Under the pieces are notes generated by a model. It did no database searches, had not been told where the DNA came from, and saw only the letters and a list, made by a program, of their open reading frames with translations. Positions 25,351 to 33,818 of a stretch of 64,000 nt of DNA are shown here, piece by piece. The position numbers and the translations under genes were made by a program. How positions within the stretch are numbered: the first letter of the stretch is position 1; each line of letters begins with the position of its first letter. The DNA is from Desulfobacteraceae bacterium Eth-SRB1 (lineage in GTDB: Bacteria; Desulfobacterota; Desulfobacteria; Desulfobacterales; ETH-SRB1). The stretch is taken from the NCBI GenBank assembly GCA_004193555.1, contig RPGP01000040.1, positions 873,127 through 937,126 of the forward strand, in the 5' to 3' direction.

Positions 25351-26358
25351 ATGAGTCTTTCTGCTTCTGAAAAATTGCGCCGTTTCTATGATCAATTTTC
25401 AAGTAATGATCATGTTCTGATTATAATTGACGCTGATCCGGATTCGATTGCCTGTACCATGGCTGTTAAAAGACTGCTGTGGCGTAAAGTAGCAGGCGTA
25501 GATATTTCAAATATTAATACTATCAAACGACCGGACAACCTGGCCATGATCAGGCTTTTGGGAGTCAATCTAACACATATATCAAAAATCGATAAAGCCA
25601 GGTTCAACCGTTTTGTCATGGTTGATTCTCAGCCCGAACATAATGAGTCTTTTTCAGGAATTAACCCTGATGTTATAATTGACCATCATCCTGAAACAGG
25701 CGCGCAGGCGTCTTTTACAGACATTCGTCCACAATACGGCGCTGCCGCCAGTATTTTGACTGAATATTTGAGAGCAGCCGGAATAAAACCCTCCTCCAAA
25801 CTTGCTACCGGCCTGTTTCTCGCCATAAAAACAGATACGAACAACTTTGTCAGGCAAACTTCATTTGAAGATGTCCGGGCCTTTCAGTTTCTTTTTCACC
25901 ATGCCAACGTTCACCTTGCGCAAAAGATCGAGCAGACAGAGATACGTTTTGATTTTCTTAAATATTTCAAAATCGCTCTTGAGAACATGCGCAGGCGTAA
26001 AGACAGGGTATATGTGCATCTTGGCCCGGTAGTAAATCCGGATCTATGTGTGATTATTGCCGATTTTTTCATGAAGGTAAATTCTGTCAGGTGGAGCATT
26101 ATTTCCGGCATATGCAATAAAAAACTGATCGTTGTTTTCAGAAATGACGGCCTCCGCAAGAATGCGGGCGAGGTCGCCAAACAGAGTTTCGGCCGTATCG
26201 GTTCTGCGGGCGGTCATAAAAATATGGCGCGTGCCGAGATTCCGGTCGCTGATTTAGAGGAGCATGTAAAATATAAGAACGATAAAATTTTGCTTAATTG
26301 GATCATTAATCAGATTGAAAAAAAGGGATTAGGCGATAATGGCAACCAGCAGCAATGA
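25351..26358 (+). CDS. DHH-family phosphoesterase
   Basis: This 335-residue protein has the DHH superfamily layout: an N-terminal IIIDADPDSIACTMA motif (Asp ligands), VIIDHHPET with the DHH triad at about 112, and the DHHA1 motif GSAGGHKNMARAEIP near the C-terminus. Members are manganese-dependent exonucleases or cyclic-dinucleotide/nanoRNA hydrolases. It differs from the NrnA gene at 38636, and DPDSI replaces the more usual NPDGDA. Its 3' end overlaps the next gene by 20 bases, implying coupled expression. Exact substrate unknown. Confidence 0.85.
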   Translation: MSLSASEKLRRFYDQFSSNDHVLIIIDADPDSIACTMAVKRLLWRKVAGVDISNINTIKRPDNLAMIRLLGVNLTHISKIDKARFNRFVMVDSQPEHNESFSGINPDVIIDHHPETGAQASFTDIRPQYGAAASILTEYLRAAGIKPSSKLATGLFLAIKTDTNNFVRQTSFEDVRAFQFLFHHANVHLAQKIEQTEIRFDFLKYFKIALENMRRRKDRVYVHLGPVVNPDLCVIIADFFMKVNSVRWSIISGICNKKLIVVFRNDGLRKNAGEVAKQSFGRIGSAGGHKNMARAEIPVADLEEHVKYKNDKILLNWIINQIEKKGLGDNGNQQQ

Positions 26359-27127
26359 CATCTCTGTGACCATATTAGGTTCAGGCACGTGTGTGCCTTC
26401 ACTCAAGCGAAGTTCATGCTCTGTATTAATGGAAACAGGCGGCAGAAAACTGCTGTTTGATTCCGGGGCCGGCACTATGAGAAGGCTTCTTGAAACCAGC
26501 ACAAAAATTTTTGATATTTCTTTTATTTTTTTCAGCCACTTGCATCCCGACCATACAGGAGAGCTGGTTCCCTTTTTGTTCGCGACAAAGTATCCTGATA
26601 TCGAGCGGCGGCAAAAACCTCTCACAATCGTTGCAGGAAAAGGGTTTGCAGGATTTTACAACAGGCTTAAAAATGTCTACGGAGAATGGATAGAGCTTAA
26701 GCCGGGGATGCTTGATATTGTTGAGATGGATAACAGAGGAAAGGATTTTATCGATTTCAGTAATTTTACCGTGGAATCGATTCCGGTTGAGCACACTGAT
26801 GAGAGCCTGGCTTACCGGATAAACTGTTTTGATGGGAAATCGGTTGTCTATTCAGGTGACACGGATTTTTCCGATAACCTTGTCAGCCTGGCAAAAAATG
26901 CAGATCTCCTTATTTGCGAATCTGCTCTTCCTGATGAATTAAAGGTTTCAGGCCATCTGACCCCTTCCCTGGCCGGCGAAATCGCTACGCAGGCAAATGT
27001 TCGCAAGCTGGCTCTAATCCACTTTTATCCTGAATGCGATCAGGTGGATATTGAAAAGCAATGCCGTAAAATCTGGTCCGGCCCATTGATTTTAGCCGAG
27101 GACCTGATGAAAATAGAATTCGATTAA
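26339..27127 (+). CDS. MBL-fold hydrolase, ribonuclease Z-like
   Basis: The 262 residues contain the zinc motif FSHLHPDHTGEL (HxHxDH) near residue 64, GDTDFSDN as the bridging Asp, and ALIHFYPECD as the last His. The start VTILGSGTCVPSLKRSSCSV is typical of RNase Z/YhfI-like proteins. The flexible exosite of true tRNA-processing RNase Z was not recognised, so a general phosphodiesterase is as likely. It overlaps the DHH gene upstream, so the two probably act together on nucleotides or RNA fragments. Confidence 0.82.
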   Translation: MATSSNDISVTILGSGTCVPSLKRSSCSVLMETGGRKLLFDSGAGTMRRLLETSTKIFDISFIFFSHLHPDHTGELVPFLFATKYPDIERRQKPLTIVAGKGFAGFYNRLKNVYGEWIELKPGMLDIVEMDNRGKDFIDFSNFTVESIPVEHTDESLAYRINCFDGKSVVYSGDTDFSDNLVSLAKNADLLICESALPDELKVSGHLTPSLAGEIATQANVRKLALIHFYPECDQVDIEKQCRKIWSGPLILAEDLMKIEFD

Positions 27128-27239
27128 GTATTGTTTATAAAATATGACAATTAAATGTTTTATCTTAACACTTAACACTTGATGAATTCAACTTTTCACA
27201 AATTCATAAATATTAGAATTAGATAAGGTAAGCAACATA

Positions 27240-28076
27240 ATGAAAAAAAGCGTAATCACAGTAGTATTAATTTTAATCGTTTTAGCGGCAGCCGCATGGA
27301 GTGGTGGGCCAAAAGAAAAGGAGAATCCTGTGTATAACATTCAAACAAGTTTAGGCAACATTGAAGTTGAACTGTTTCAAAAAGATGCTCCCAATACTGT
27401 AACCAATTTTATTGGTCTGGCAGAAGGCACAAAGGAATTTGCAGATATAAAGACCGGCGAAAAAGTCAAAAAGCCTTTTTATGACGGTTTGATTTTTCAC
27501 CGGACAATCAAGGGGTTCATGATTCAGGGAGGTTGTCCACTGGGCGACGGCAGAGGCGGGCCTGGCTACTCTTTTGCTGATGAGATTAATGCCACAGCTT
27601 TAGGTCTTGACAAATTAAAGGCAATGAATCCCAAAGAGGGCCCACATCCTTTTCTGATGATTCGCAGACAGGAGGATTACCAGAATATCATTCTTGGGCC
27701 CCTGTTTCAAAAAATGGGCATTACTTCCCAAAAAGAACTTGATCAAAGACGTGATGAAATTGAAACCGGACTTAATTCCCTTACACTCAAAGAAGCTTAT
27801 GAAAACATGGGTTATTCATATTCCGACAAGGGATCGCCTCATTCTCCGGTCCGCGGTTCGCTGGCCATGGCTAATTCAGGGCCAAACACCAATGGATCTC
27901 AGTTTTTTATTAATCTGACAGATACTGACTGGCTTGCCGGCAAACATACTGTATTCGGCAAGGTGATAAATGGCATGGATGTGGTCGATAAAATAGGAGC
28001 TGTTAATGTTGACGACGGAAAGAAGCCGGTTGAAGATGTGAAGATCATTTCGATACGTCGTAATGATTCGCAATAG
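27240..28076 (+). CDS. Cyclophilin-type peptidyl-prolyl isomerase, exported
   Basis: The 278 residues begin with a hydrophobic leader ([18 protein letters not shown]), suggesting export or membrane anchoring. The cyclophilin domain has [20 protein letters not shown] and [14 protein letters not shown], including catalytic Arg and Gln. An insertion of about 70 residues between these blocks ([20 protein letters not shown] to [10 protein letters not shown]) makes it longer than standard cyclophilins and is typical of a deltaproteobacterial subgroup. It speeds proline isomerisation in periplasmic proteins. Preceded by AGATAAGGTAAGC. Confidence 0.9.
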   Translation: MKKSVITVVLILIVLAAAAWSGGPKEKENPVYNIQTSLGNIEVELFQKDAPNTVTNFIGLAEGTKEFADIKTGEKVKKPFYDGLIFHRTIKGFMIQGGCPLGDGRGGPGYSFADEINATALGLDKLKAMNPKEGPHPFLMIRRQEDYQNIILGPLFQKMGITSQKELDQRRDEIETGLNSLTLKEAYENMGYSYSDKGSPHSPVRGSLAMANSGPNTNGSQFFINLTDTDWLAGKHTVFGKVINGMDVVDKIGAVNVDDGKKPVEDVKIISIRRNDSQ

Positions 28077-28137
28077 CTGTGTATAAAAAGGGTTGATGTG
28101 TGACAAAAAAAATTGATAAGTTGATTTTGTAATAATT

Positions 28138-28207
28138 CACGGTTTACAGTTATCGGTTCAAGGTTGAAAAAAAACTGTGAACTGTGAACCGACAACCGTG
28201 AACGGTT
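28138..28207. repeat. Dispersed repeat, family 3 copy 1
   Basis: The copy has CACGGTTTACAGTTATCGGT, then AAAACTGTGAACTGTGAACC and GACAACCGTGAACGG. It forms an imperfect hairpin and occurs inverted at 62957-63024. Confidence 0.7.
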
Positions 28208-28235
28208 TCTAATTTTTTATAACAGGTTGCTTCTT

Positions 28236-28904
28236 ATGAGATATTACCCTGTAAATCTTGATATTCTGAATAGAAAATGTCTAATTGTGGGCGGTGGCAC
28301 TGTAAGCACACGTAAGGTTATAACGCTTCTGGATTGCGGCGCAATTGTAACGATTGTCAGCCCTGATGTCAGCGAAAAACTGCTGGAGCTGGCCGGTAAT
28401 GGTTCGATTACATGGGAAAAACGGTCATATCTAACCTCTGATCTTGACGGAATGTTTCTTGTCATTGGCGCAACCGATGACGAGGAATTAAACCGTCGAA
28501 TCAGCGCTGATGCAGAAAAAAATAACATGCTGTGCAATATTGCAGATCGTCCCGATGTATGCAATTTTATACTCCCGGCTATAGTGAATAGAGGGGATCT
28601 TGTGATCGCTGTCTCCACTTCAGGAAAAAGTCCTGCTTTTGCAAAAACGCTTCGGAAAGAGCTTGAAAAACAGTTCGGCCTTGAGTATGCCGAATTCCTC
28701 CGGCTAATGGGAGCTATAAGAAAAAAACTTTTAAGCGAAAAACACGAGCCCGAGGCTCATAAACACCTTTTTGAACAATTGATAAAAAGCGACCTTGTTG
28801 GAATGATAAAGAGCAATAGAAAAGAAGAGATAAATTTCCTTCTTTTTGATATCATTGGTAAAGGGTATGAGTTTGAGAATTTGATGAAAACTAAAGTGCG
28901 CTAA
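28236..28904 (+). CDS. Precorrin-2 dehydrogenase / sirohydrochlorin ferrochelatase (Met8p/CysG-N type)
   Basis: The ATG at 28236 (222 residues) is preferred to an upstream TTG because the family starts MxYYPVNLDI. NAD-binding CLIVGGGTVSTRKVITLL is at about 15-32, and CNIADRPDVCNFILPAIVNR followed by LVIAVSTSGKSPAFAKTLRK are the family core. It oxidises precorrin-2 to sirohydrochlorin and may insert iron for sirohaem, or feed the alternative haem pathway known in sulfate reducers. Its last four codons and stop lie inside the repeat starting at 28892. It is followed by ccsB and hemA. Confidence 0.92.
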   Translation: MRYYPVNLDILNRKCLIVGGGTVSTRKVITLLDCGAIVTIVSPDVSEKLLELAGNGSITWEKRSYLTSDLDGMFLVIGATDDEELNRRISADAEKNNMLCNIADRPDVCNFILPAIVNRGDLVIAVSTSGKSPAFAKTLRKELEKQFGLEYAEFLRLMGAIRKKLLSEKHEPEAHKHLFEQLIKSDLVGMIKSNRKEEINFLLFDIIGKGYEFENLMKTKVR

Positions 28905-29091
28905 AGTGCCTAAAGTGCCTAAAGTGTCTAAAGTGCCTAAAGTTGTAGTACGCCTTCGGCTTGCTAATTGATAACTCAAAGCTACAGGAATTTACCCACC
29001 TCGTGCATTGATGGCTTAAGGAAAATATATAAAAATGACAGAATGCCTTAACTTTAGGCACTTTAATATACTTTAGCTCACTTTAGGCACT
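28892..29091. repeat. Dispersed element with tandem 9-mers at both ends, family 4 copy 1
   Basis: The left side has four to five tandem units of TAAAGTGCC, then GTAGTACGCCTTCGGCTTGC; the right side has the inverse (ACTTTAGGCACTTTA, CTTTAGCTCACTTTAGGCAC). The same layout is found reversed at 45277-45495. It overlaps the end of the precorrin-2 dehydrogenase gene. Confidence 0.75.
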
Positions 29092-29128
29092 CATGTCCGC
29101 ACCGAAGGTGCGCTACTCGAAGGTTAAT

Positions 29129-29950
29129 ATGGATATTGTGATCATAATTACAATCCTGCTCTATATGCTAAGCACATCAGTATATTTTGCATATCTTTTA
29201 TTCCAGAAAAATTATCTTCATCAAACCGGTTTTTATTTGTTAGCCGCCGGTTTTTTATGTCATTCAGCGGCAATCGGTTACGTGTTTATTAAATCAGGTG
29301 TCGTTCCTGTTAATAATCTTCACGAAACCTTCGCAATAGCCGGGTGGGCAATAGCCGGTGTATTTATTATATTCAAGTATAAATATAACCTGAAGATTCT
29401 TGGCATTTATACCGCGCCTCTTGCCGCAGTTGTCATGTTGATTGCATCACGCCTGCCCAACGATCCGGAACAGGTAAAAAGTGTCTTTAACAATATTTGG
29501 CTTTTTCCCCACGCAATAATGCTGCTGATCGGCGAAGCGTCGTTCGCCATAGCCTGCGGTGTAGGTATCATGTACCTGGTCCAGGAGCATGCAATCAAAA
29601 CTAAAAATCATGGCTTTTTTTTCAAACGTCTGCCTTCACTGGAACTGCTTGATACCGTAGGATATGCAAGCATAGTATTAGGATTTACAATGCTTACAAT
29701 AGGCCTTATTTCCGGTCTTGTATATGCAAAGATAGTCTGGGGAAGGTTCTGGGGCTGGGATCCAAAAGAGGTCTGGTCCGGTATAACATGGCTATTGTAT
29801 GCCGCTTTGCTGCATGAGCGTCTTGCTGTTGGATGGCGGGGAAGACGCACGGCTATAATGGCTATTATTGGTTTTGTGGTGCTTTTGTTCACTTTTTTTG
29901 GTGTCAATATCCTATTGCATGGGCATCATGCGGAATTAATCAGCTTTTGA
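29129..29950 (+). CDS. Cytochrome c assembly protein (CcsB/ResC-type, CcsA family)
   Basis: From the ATG at 29129, 273 residues form about eight membrane spans. The family signature WGRFWGWDPKEVWSGITWLL, the WWD-like haem-handling loop, is at about 205-224, and periplasmic His residues are present (NLHETFAIAGW, FPHAIMLL). The open frame continues upstream into the repeat, so the first Met after it is chosen. It helps move haem across the membrane for cytochrome c maturation. Location beside hemA and the sirohaem gene is usual for this group. Confidence 0.92.
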   Translation: MDIVIIITILLYMLSTSVYFAYLLFQKNYLHQTGFYLLAAGFLCHSAAIGYVFIKSGVVPVNNLHETFAIAGWAIAGVFIIFKYKYNLKILGIYTAPLAAVVMLIASRLPNDPEQVKSVFNNIWLFPHAIMLLIGEASFAIACGVGIMYLVQEHAIKTKNHGFFFKRLPSLELLDTVGYASIVLGFTMLTIGLISGLVYAKIVWGRFWGWDPKEVWSGITWLLYAALLHERLAVGWRGRRTAIMAIIGFVVLLFTFFGVNILLHGHHAELISF

Positions 29951-29970
29951 AAAAATGTAAAAGACAAATT

Positions 29971-30096
29971 AGCCGCAGATTAACGCGGATACAAACAGTT
30001 TTTTGGTAACTTCTCAATAACCTGAAGTGGAGTTGATGCAGAGCCATTTTTTTTTAAAAAAGCGCTTTTTGGTTTTATCTGCGTTTATCTGGGGCT
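29971..30096. repeat. Dispersed inverted-repeat element, family 2 relative
   Basis: AGCCGCAGATTAACGCGGAT at the left and ATCTGCGTTTATCTGGGGCT at the right are imperfect inverse complements and resemble the edges of the elements at 25176 and 53725. The middle contains a run of T followed by AAAAAAGCGCTTTTT. Confidence 0.65.
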
Positions 30097-30133
30097 AATA
30101 AAAAAGGGTTACAGATCTACAGAAGAATAAGTT

Positions 30134-31438
30134 ATGCTTGATATAGTTTTATTAGGATTAAATCATAAAACAGCGCCGGTGGAACTAAGGGAGTGTCTTG
30201 CTTTTTCAAAAAATGAAAGCGCTGCTGCCATGGAGACGTTGCAGAAGTATCCGGCTATCAGCGAAGTCGTAGTTATTTCTACATGCAATCGTGTAGAGGT
30301 GCTTATGGCAACCGTAAACATGCCGGAAGCAGTTGATGCTGTCAAAACCTATATCGCCGAGGTAAAAAATCTGCCGGTCAGTCGATTCGAAGGGTCTTTT
30401 TATATTCATGATGGCGACAGCGCTGTTCAGCATATTTTCAGGGTCGCATCCAGCCTGGACTCGATGATTGTGGGCGAACCGCAGATATTAGGTCAGATAA
30501 AAAAGGCTTATATCGCAGCCACCGATAAAAAGACAGCCGGCGTTATTCTCAACAGGCTGATGCATAAAACCTTTTTTGTGGCAAAACGTGTTCGAAGTGA
30601 AACAGGAATTGGAGACCATGCAGTATCAATAAGTTATGCGGCAATTGAACTTGGGCGGAAAATATTCGGCAGTCTCGAAGGAAAAAAGGTGCTTCTTGTC
30701 GGTGCAGGCGAAATGGCTGAGCTCGCAGTTGAGCACCTGATAAGAAACAGGGCAGGAAGTATATCGGTCGCAAATAGAACTTTCAAGCGAGGTGTTGAGC
30801 TTGCCAAACATTTCAACGGCAAAACTATACAGCTCAAAGAAATCCCAGAGCATTTGAAGCTTGTTGATATTATTATAAGCTCAACCGGTTCGCCTGATTT
30901 TATTATCAAACGCGATCAGGTTAAAGGGGTTATGAGAAAAAGACGTAATCGTCCAATCTTCTTTATTGACATCGCTGTTCCCCGTGATATCGACCCTGAA
31001 ATAAACAGAATAGCCAATTCATATGTTTATGATATCGATGATTTAAAAGGAATTATCGATGAAAACATTGAAGAACGCAACCAGGAATCTTTAAAGGGGG
31101 AAAGGATCATTGAGGAGGCTGTAATCACTTTTCGGCAGTGGTATGAAAGCCTGGATGTGGTGCCTACGATAGTTGCTTTAAGAAACAAATTCGATGCCAT
31201 TGCTGAAACTGAGATCAGAAAAACCATGCAATCTTTAAAGCACCTGTCAGATGATGATTGTCAGGCCATTTACAAAATGACGAACGGGCTTATAAACAAA
31301 ATGCTGCATGATCCGACCCTTTTTTTAAAAAGCAATGGCTGTCATGGGGACAAGTCGGTTTACCTTGATATTACCCGTAAACTTTTTAAAATCGATGAGG
31401 GACAGGGGTCGGAGGTTAGAGGTCGGATTAAAAGATGA
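30134..31438 (+). CDS. hemA: Glutamyl-tRNA reductase
   Basis: This 434-residue protein begins MLDIVLLGLNHKTAPVELRE. The catalytic Cys51 is in VVISTCNRVE, and the family block MIVGEPQILGQIKKAY follows. The NADPH domain (VLLVGAGEMAELAVEHL) is at about 180-200, and the C-terminal dimerisation helices are complete. It makes glutamate-1-semialdehyde from glutamyl-tRNA, the first step of tetrapyrrole synthesis. ATG follows AGAAGAATAAGTT. Its last codons merge with the repeat at 31435. Confidence 0.97.
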   Translation: MLDIVLLGLNHKTAPVELRECLAFSKNESAAAMETLQKYPAISEVVVISTCNRVEVLMATVNMPEAVDAVKTYIAEVKNLPVSRFEGSFYIHDGDSAVQHIFRVASSLDSMIVGEPQILGQIKKAYIAATDKKTAGVILNRLMHKTFFVAKRVRSETGIGDHAVSISYAAIELGRKIFGSLEGKKVLLVGAGEMAELAVEHLIRNRAGSISVANRTFKRGVELAKHFNGKTIQLKEIPEHLKLVDIIISSTGSPDFIIKRDQVKGVMRKRRNRPIFFIDIAVPRDIDPEINRIANSYVYDIDDLKGIIDENIEERNQESLKGERIIEEAVITFRQWYESLDVVPTIVALRNKFDAIAETEIRKTMQSLKHLSDDDCQAIYKMTNGLINKMLHDPTLFLKSNGCHGDKSVYLDITRKLFKIDEGQGSEVRGRIKR

Positions 31439-31520
31439 ACGTCCAACATCGAACATCGAATGAAAAACAAAAGAAACTGAAATCAGAGGTCGGAGGTCGA
31501 AGGTCAGAGGTCAGGATTAG
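31435..31520. repeat. Dispersed repeat, family 5 copy 1
   Basis: GAACGTCCAACATCGAACAT followed by an A-rich stretch and AGAGGTCGGAGGTCGAAGGT. Both blocks recur at 61321-61510, where the second block is inverted relative to the first. The hemA stop is at its left edge. Confidence 0.65.
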
Positions 31521-31529
31521 GAGATTAGA

Positions 31530-32471
31530 GTGAAAAAAACAGCATTTCTTTTTCCAGGTCAGGGCTCACAGGCAGTCGGCATGGGCCTTGATCTTTATCA
31601 GGAATATGATTTTGTTCGTGAGCTTTTTGACATGGCAGAGGAAATTTGCAGGATAAATCTATCAAGACTCTGCTTTAAAGGCCCAATGGAAGAACTTACA
31701 ATGACAGTTAATTTACAGCCTGCTGTAACAGCGGTGAATCTTGCCTTTTTATCTGCGATAGAAAAAGAGGGCTTCATGCCGGATATTTCGGCAGGACACA
31801 GTCTTGGCGAATACAGCGCACTCTGTGCATCCGGGATTGTTTCAAAAAAGGATGCGTTAAGCCTTGTTTTTAAAAGAGGAAAGCTCATGCACAGGGAGTC
31901 CACGAAACATAAAGGGGCAATGCATGCCATTATCGGGCTTTCTATTGATACTGTTTTCGAACTTGTTTCCGAGGTTCAAAAGGAAGGCGTTGTGTCTATA
32001 GCCAACCACAACACCGAACATCAAATTGTCATAACAGGCGCTCCTGATCAGGTTGAAAAGGTTTCTTTACTTGCCACTTCCCAGGGAGCAAGAGCCATAC
32101 CATTAAAGGTAAGCGGAGCGTGGCACAGTGAATTGATAAAAGGCGCCGAAGGTGAATTTAAAGTTTTTTTAGATACATTTAATTTTAGCGTGCCGAAAAG
32201 ACCTGTAGCGCATAATGTTACTGCCGGTTTTGAAATGAATCCTGATGAAGTCAAATCGATTATGGCAAAGCAGTTATGCAGCCCTGTAAAATGGTATGAC
32301 TCCATGCAGATGCTTTTAGCGGAAGAGGTTGAAATTTTTGCCGAAATTGGCCCGGGAAGGGTGCTCACAGGCTTATTAAAAAAGATATTGCCAAAGGAAT
32401 CACCCTGTAAAACTTATAATGTGAATGACATGAAGAGTCTTGAAATGTTCCTTAAAGATGTTGCTCCCTAA
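31530..32471 (+). CDS. fabD: Malonyl-CoA:ACP transacylase
   Basis: The 313 residues have the family order: FLFPGQGSQAVGMG at the start, the nucleophile motif SAGHSLGEYSALCA with Ser91, and SGAWHSELIKGA supplying the catalytic His near 199. It loads malonyl groups on acyl carrier protein for fatty acid synthesis. Other fab genes are not adjacent. The stop codon lies in the first arm of a perfect palindrome (32466-32493) that may end transcription. Confidence 0.96.
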   Translation: MKKTAFLFPGQGSQAVGMGLDLYQEYDFVRELFDMAEEICRINLSRLCFKGPMEELTMTVNLQPAVTAVNLAFLSAIEKEGFMPDISAGHSLGEYSALCASGIVSKKDALSLVFKRGKLMHRESTKHKGAMHAIIGLSIDTVFELVSEVQKEGVVSIANHNTEHQIVITGAPDQVEKVSLLATSQGARAIPLKVSGAWHSELIKGAEGEFKVFLDTFNFSVPKRPVAHNVTAGFEMNPDEVKSIMAKQLCSPVKWYDSMQMLLAEEVEIFAEIGPGRVLTGLLKKILPKESPCKTYNVNDMKSLEMFLKDVAP

Positions 32472-32493
32472 TTGAGCCAAAGCTCAATTAGGG
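32466..32493. repeat. Perfect 12-bp palindrome (family 6 copy 1), possible terminator
   Basis: CCCTAATTGAGC and GCTCAATTAGGG pair fully around CAAA; GAGGGG follows instead of a T-run. The fabD stop is in the left arm. A second copy with one mismatch lies at 61238-61265. Confidence 0.75.
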
Positions 32494-32520
32494 AGGGGCC
32501 GTGGATCGGAGATCAGTGGA

Positions 32521-32862
32521 ATGATTGAGACCTGTTCATTCGGGATAATAGTTGTTGAAGGAAAAAAATATACTTCAGATCTGATAATATACCCTGACGG
32601 CCGCGTTGAGGATTACTGGCGCAGGAAAAGAGGGCACAATCTTTCAAGTGAGGATATAAAAAAGCTTATAGAATCTTGTCCTGAAGTCATAGTCGCCGGC
32701 ACAGGTGTCAACGGATTAATGAGGCCAGATTATAAGCTTGAAAAATTGCTTCATAAAAAGGGAATAACATTCATTTCTGAACCAAACCGTAACGCAATGG
32801 AAATATACAATGAACTGTCATCAGGAAAAAGGGTCGGAGCGTGTTTCCATTTAACATGTTGA
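32521..32862 (+). CDS. Mth938-like (DUF498/NDUFAF3 family) protein
   Basis: This 113-residue protein has FGIIVVEGKKYTSDLIIYPD early, EVIVAGTGVNGLMRP in the middle, and NRNAMEIYNELSSGKRVGAC at the end, the conserved core of the Mth938/NDUFAF3 fold. Family members in eukaryotes assist complex I assembly; the bacterial role is unknown. It lies in its own small unit after fabD. Confidence 0.85.
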   Translation: MIETCSFGIIVVEGKKYTSDLIIYPDGRVEDYWRRKRGHNLSSEDIKKLIESCPEVIVAGTGVNGLMRPDYKLEKLLHKKGITFISEPNRNAMEIYNELSSGKRVGACFHLTC

Positions 32863-32938
32863 TTGTATGGCTGCAATTAATTGTTGAAAAAATATTGACA
32901 TATATCATTTGTTATAATAGTTTAATATTTTTAAGGAC

Positions 32939-33014
32939 GCGGGCATAGCTCAGCTGGTAGAGTACAAGCTTCCCAAGCTTGGTGTCGCGAGTTCGAATCT
33001 CGTTGCCCGCTCCA
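32939..33014 (+). tRNA. tRNA-Gly (anticodon CCC)
   Basis: The 76-nt cloverleaf has an acceptor stem GCGGGCA paired with TGCCCGC, a D-arm GCTCAGCTGGTAGAGTAC, an anticodon arm CAAGC-TTCCCAA-GCTTG with anticodon CCC, a T-arm GAGTTCGAATCTC, and an encoded TCCA end. Upstream TTGACA (32895) and TATAAT (32913) are separated by only 12 bases, so the promoter is uncertain. CGGGTGCCCG followed by CCTTTTT just downstream may terminate it. Confidence 0.95.
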
Positions 33015-33211
33015 CGGGTGCCCGCCTTTTTCGTTTGAAAAGGTTATTAACAGGTCGTTGCATCTGTTTTAAAAACAGGTTGTTTTGTAAAGGTCTGTTG
33101 TTAAGGTTGGAACTTTTATCTATGCGTGTTAGGGGTTGGAGTTAATTTTTCTTATGGTTAATCACTTGAACAGATAAAATTTCTCACTGCACAGCAATAA
33201 TCTTGAAAATG

Positions 33212-33241
33212 AACGGGCTTTCGCCCGTTTTTTATTTTTTA
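33212..33241 (+). terminator. Rho-independent terminator / attenuator before rimP
   Basis: AACGGGC-TTTC-GCCCGTT is followed by TTTTATTTTTT. It lies only 20 bases upstream of the rimP start, so it may stop transcripts from the tRNA-Gly region or attenuate the rimP-nusA-infB operon. About 190 bases between the tRNA and this hairpin contain no gene. Confidence 0.8.
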
Positions 33242-33260
33242 GAAGAGTTGGTTTATTAGC

Positions 33261-33800
33261 GTGAAAGTTCAAAGAAAAAAAAGACCTGAATCAAGACATA
33301 AGGGTCAGGAGAAAAAAGAGTGCTCTCCGGAAATCCGGAAGCGGTTTGTTACACACCTTAAAGAACTGGCTGAATCGATGTGTGAGGCCCAGAGTATGGA
33401 ACTGGTGCATATTGAATACCAGCGTGAACCAGGAGGAACGATAATCCGCCTTTATATTGACAGGGAGGGAGGAGTTAAGCTGGACGATTGCGCATTTATC
33501 AGCCGCCAGCTTGACAATCTCATCAAGGCCGATCTAATGGGGCAGGATTTTGACAATATCGGGCCGTTTAATCTTGAAGTTTCATCGCCCGGTCCTGATC
33601 GCCCTCTAAGCAAAAAAGTTGACTTTGAAAGATTCAAAGGGCAAATCGTTAAGATTAAGACTTCTCAGCCTCTTGACGGGCGAAAGAGTTTCAAAGGTGT
33701 CCTGCTGGGAATATCAGAAGATATGGTAAAACTTCTAATTAATGACGAAACAGTCGCTATCCCTTTTGATGAAATCATCAGTGCGCGGCTCAGGTGTTAA
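33261..33800 (+). CDS. rimP: Ribosome maturation factor RimP
   Basis: The 179 residues contain ELVHIEYQREPGGTIIRLYI and the family signature SSPGPDRPL preceded by FNLEV, then the C-terminal SH3-like domain (GQIVKIKTSQPLDGRKSFKG). The N-terminus has an extra basic segment of about 25 residues (KKRPESRHKGQEKK). It binds the 30S subunit during assembly. A GTG start at 33261 begins the conserved rimP-nusA-infB-ylxP-rbfA-nrnA-truB-rpsO-pnp order. Confidence 0.94.
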   Translation: MKVQRKKRPESRHKGQEKKECSPEIRKRFVTHLKELAESMCEAQSMELVHIEYQREPGGTIIRLYIDREGGVKLDDCAFISRQLDNLIKADLMGQDFDNIGPFNLEVSSPGPDRPLSKKVDFERFKGQIVKIKTSQPLDGRKSFKGVLLGISEDMVKLLINDETVAIPFDEIISARLRC

Positions 33801-33818
33801 TTATTGCGGAGAAAACAG

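Noticed and set aside
28892-28950. Tandem TAAAGTGCC units as a CRISPR array
   Set aside because: Units are contiguous 9-mers without spacers, and no cas genes are present.
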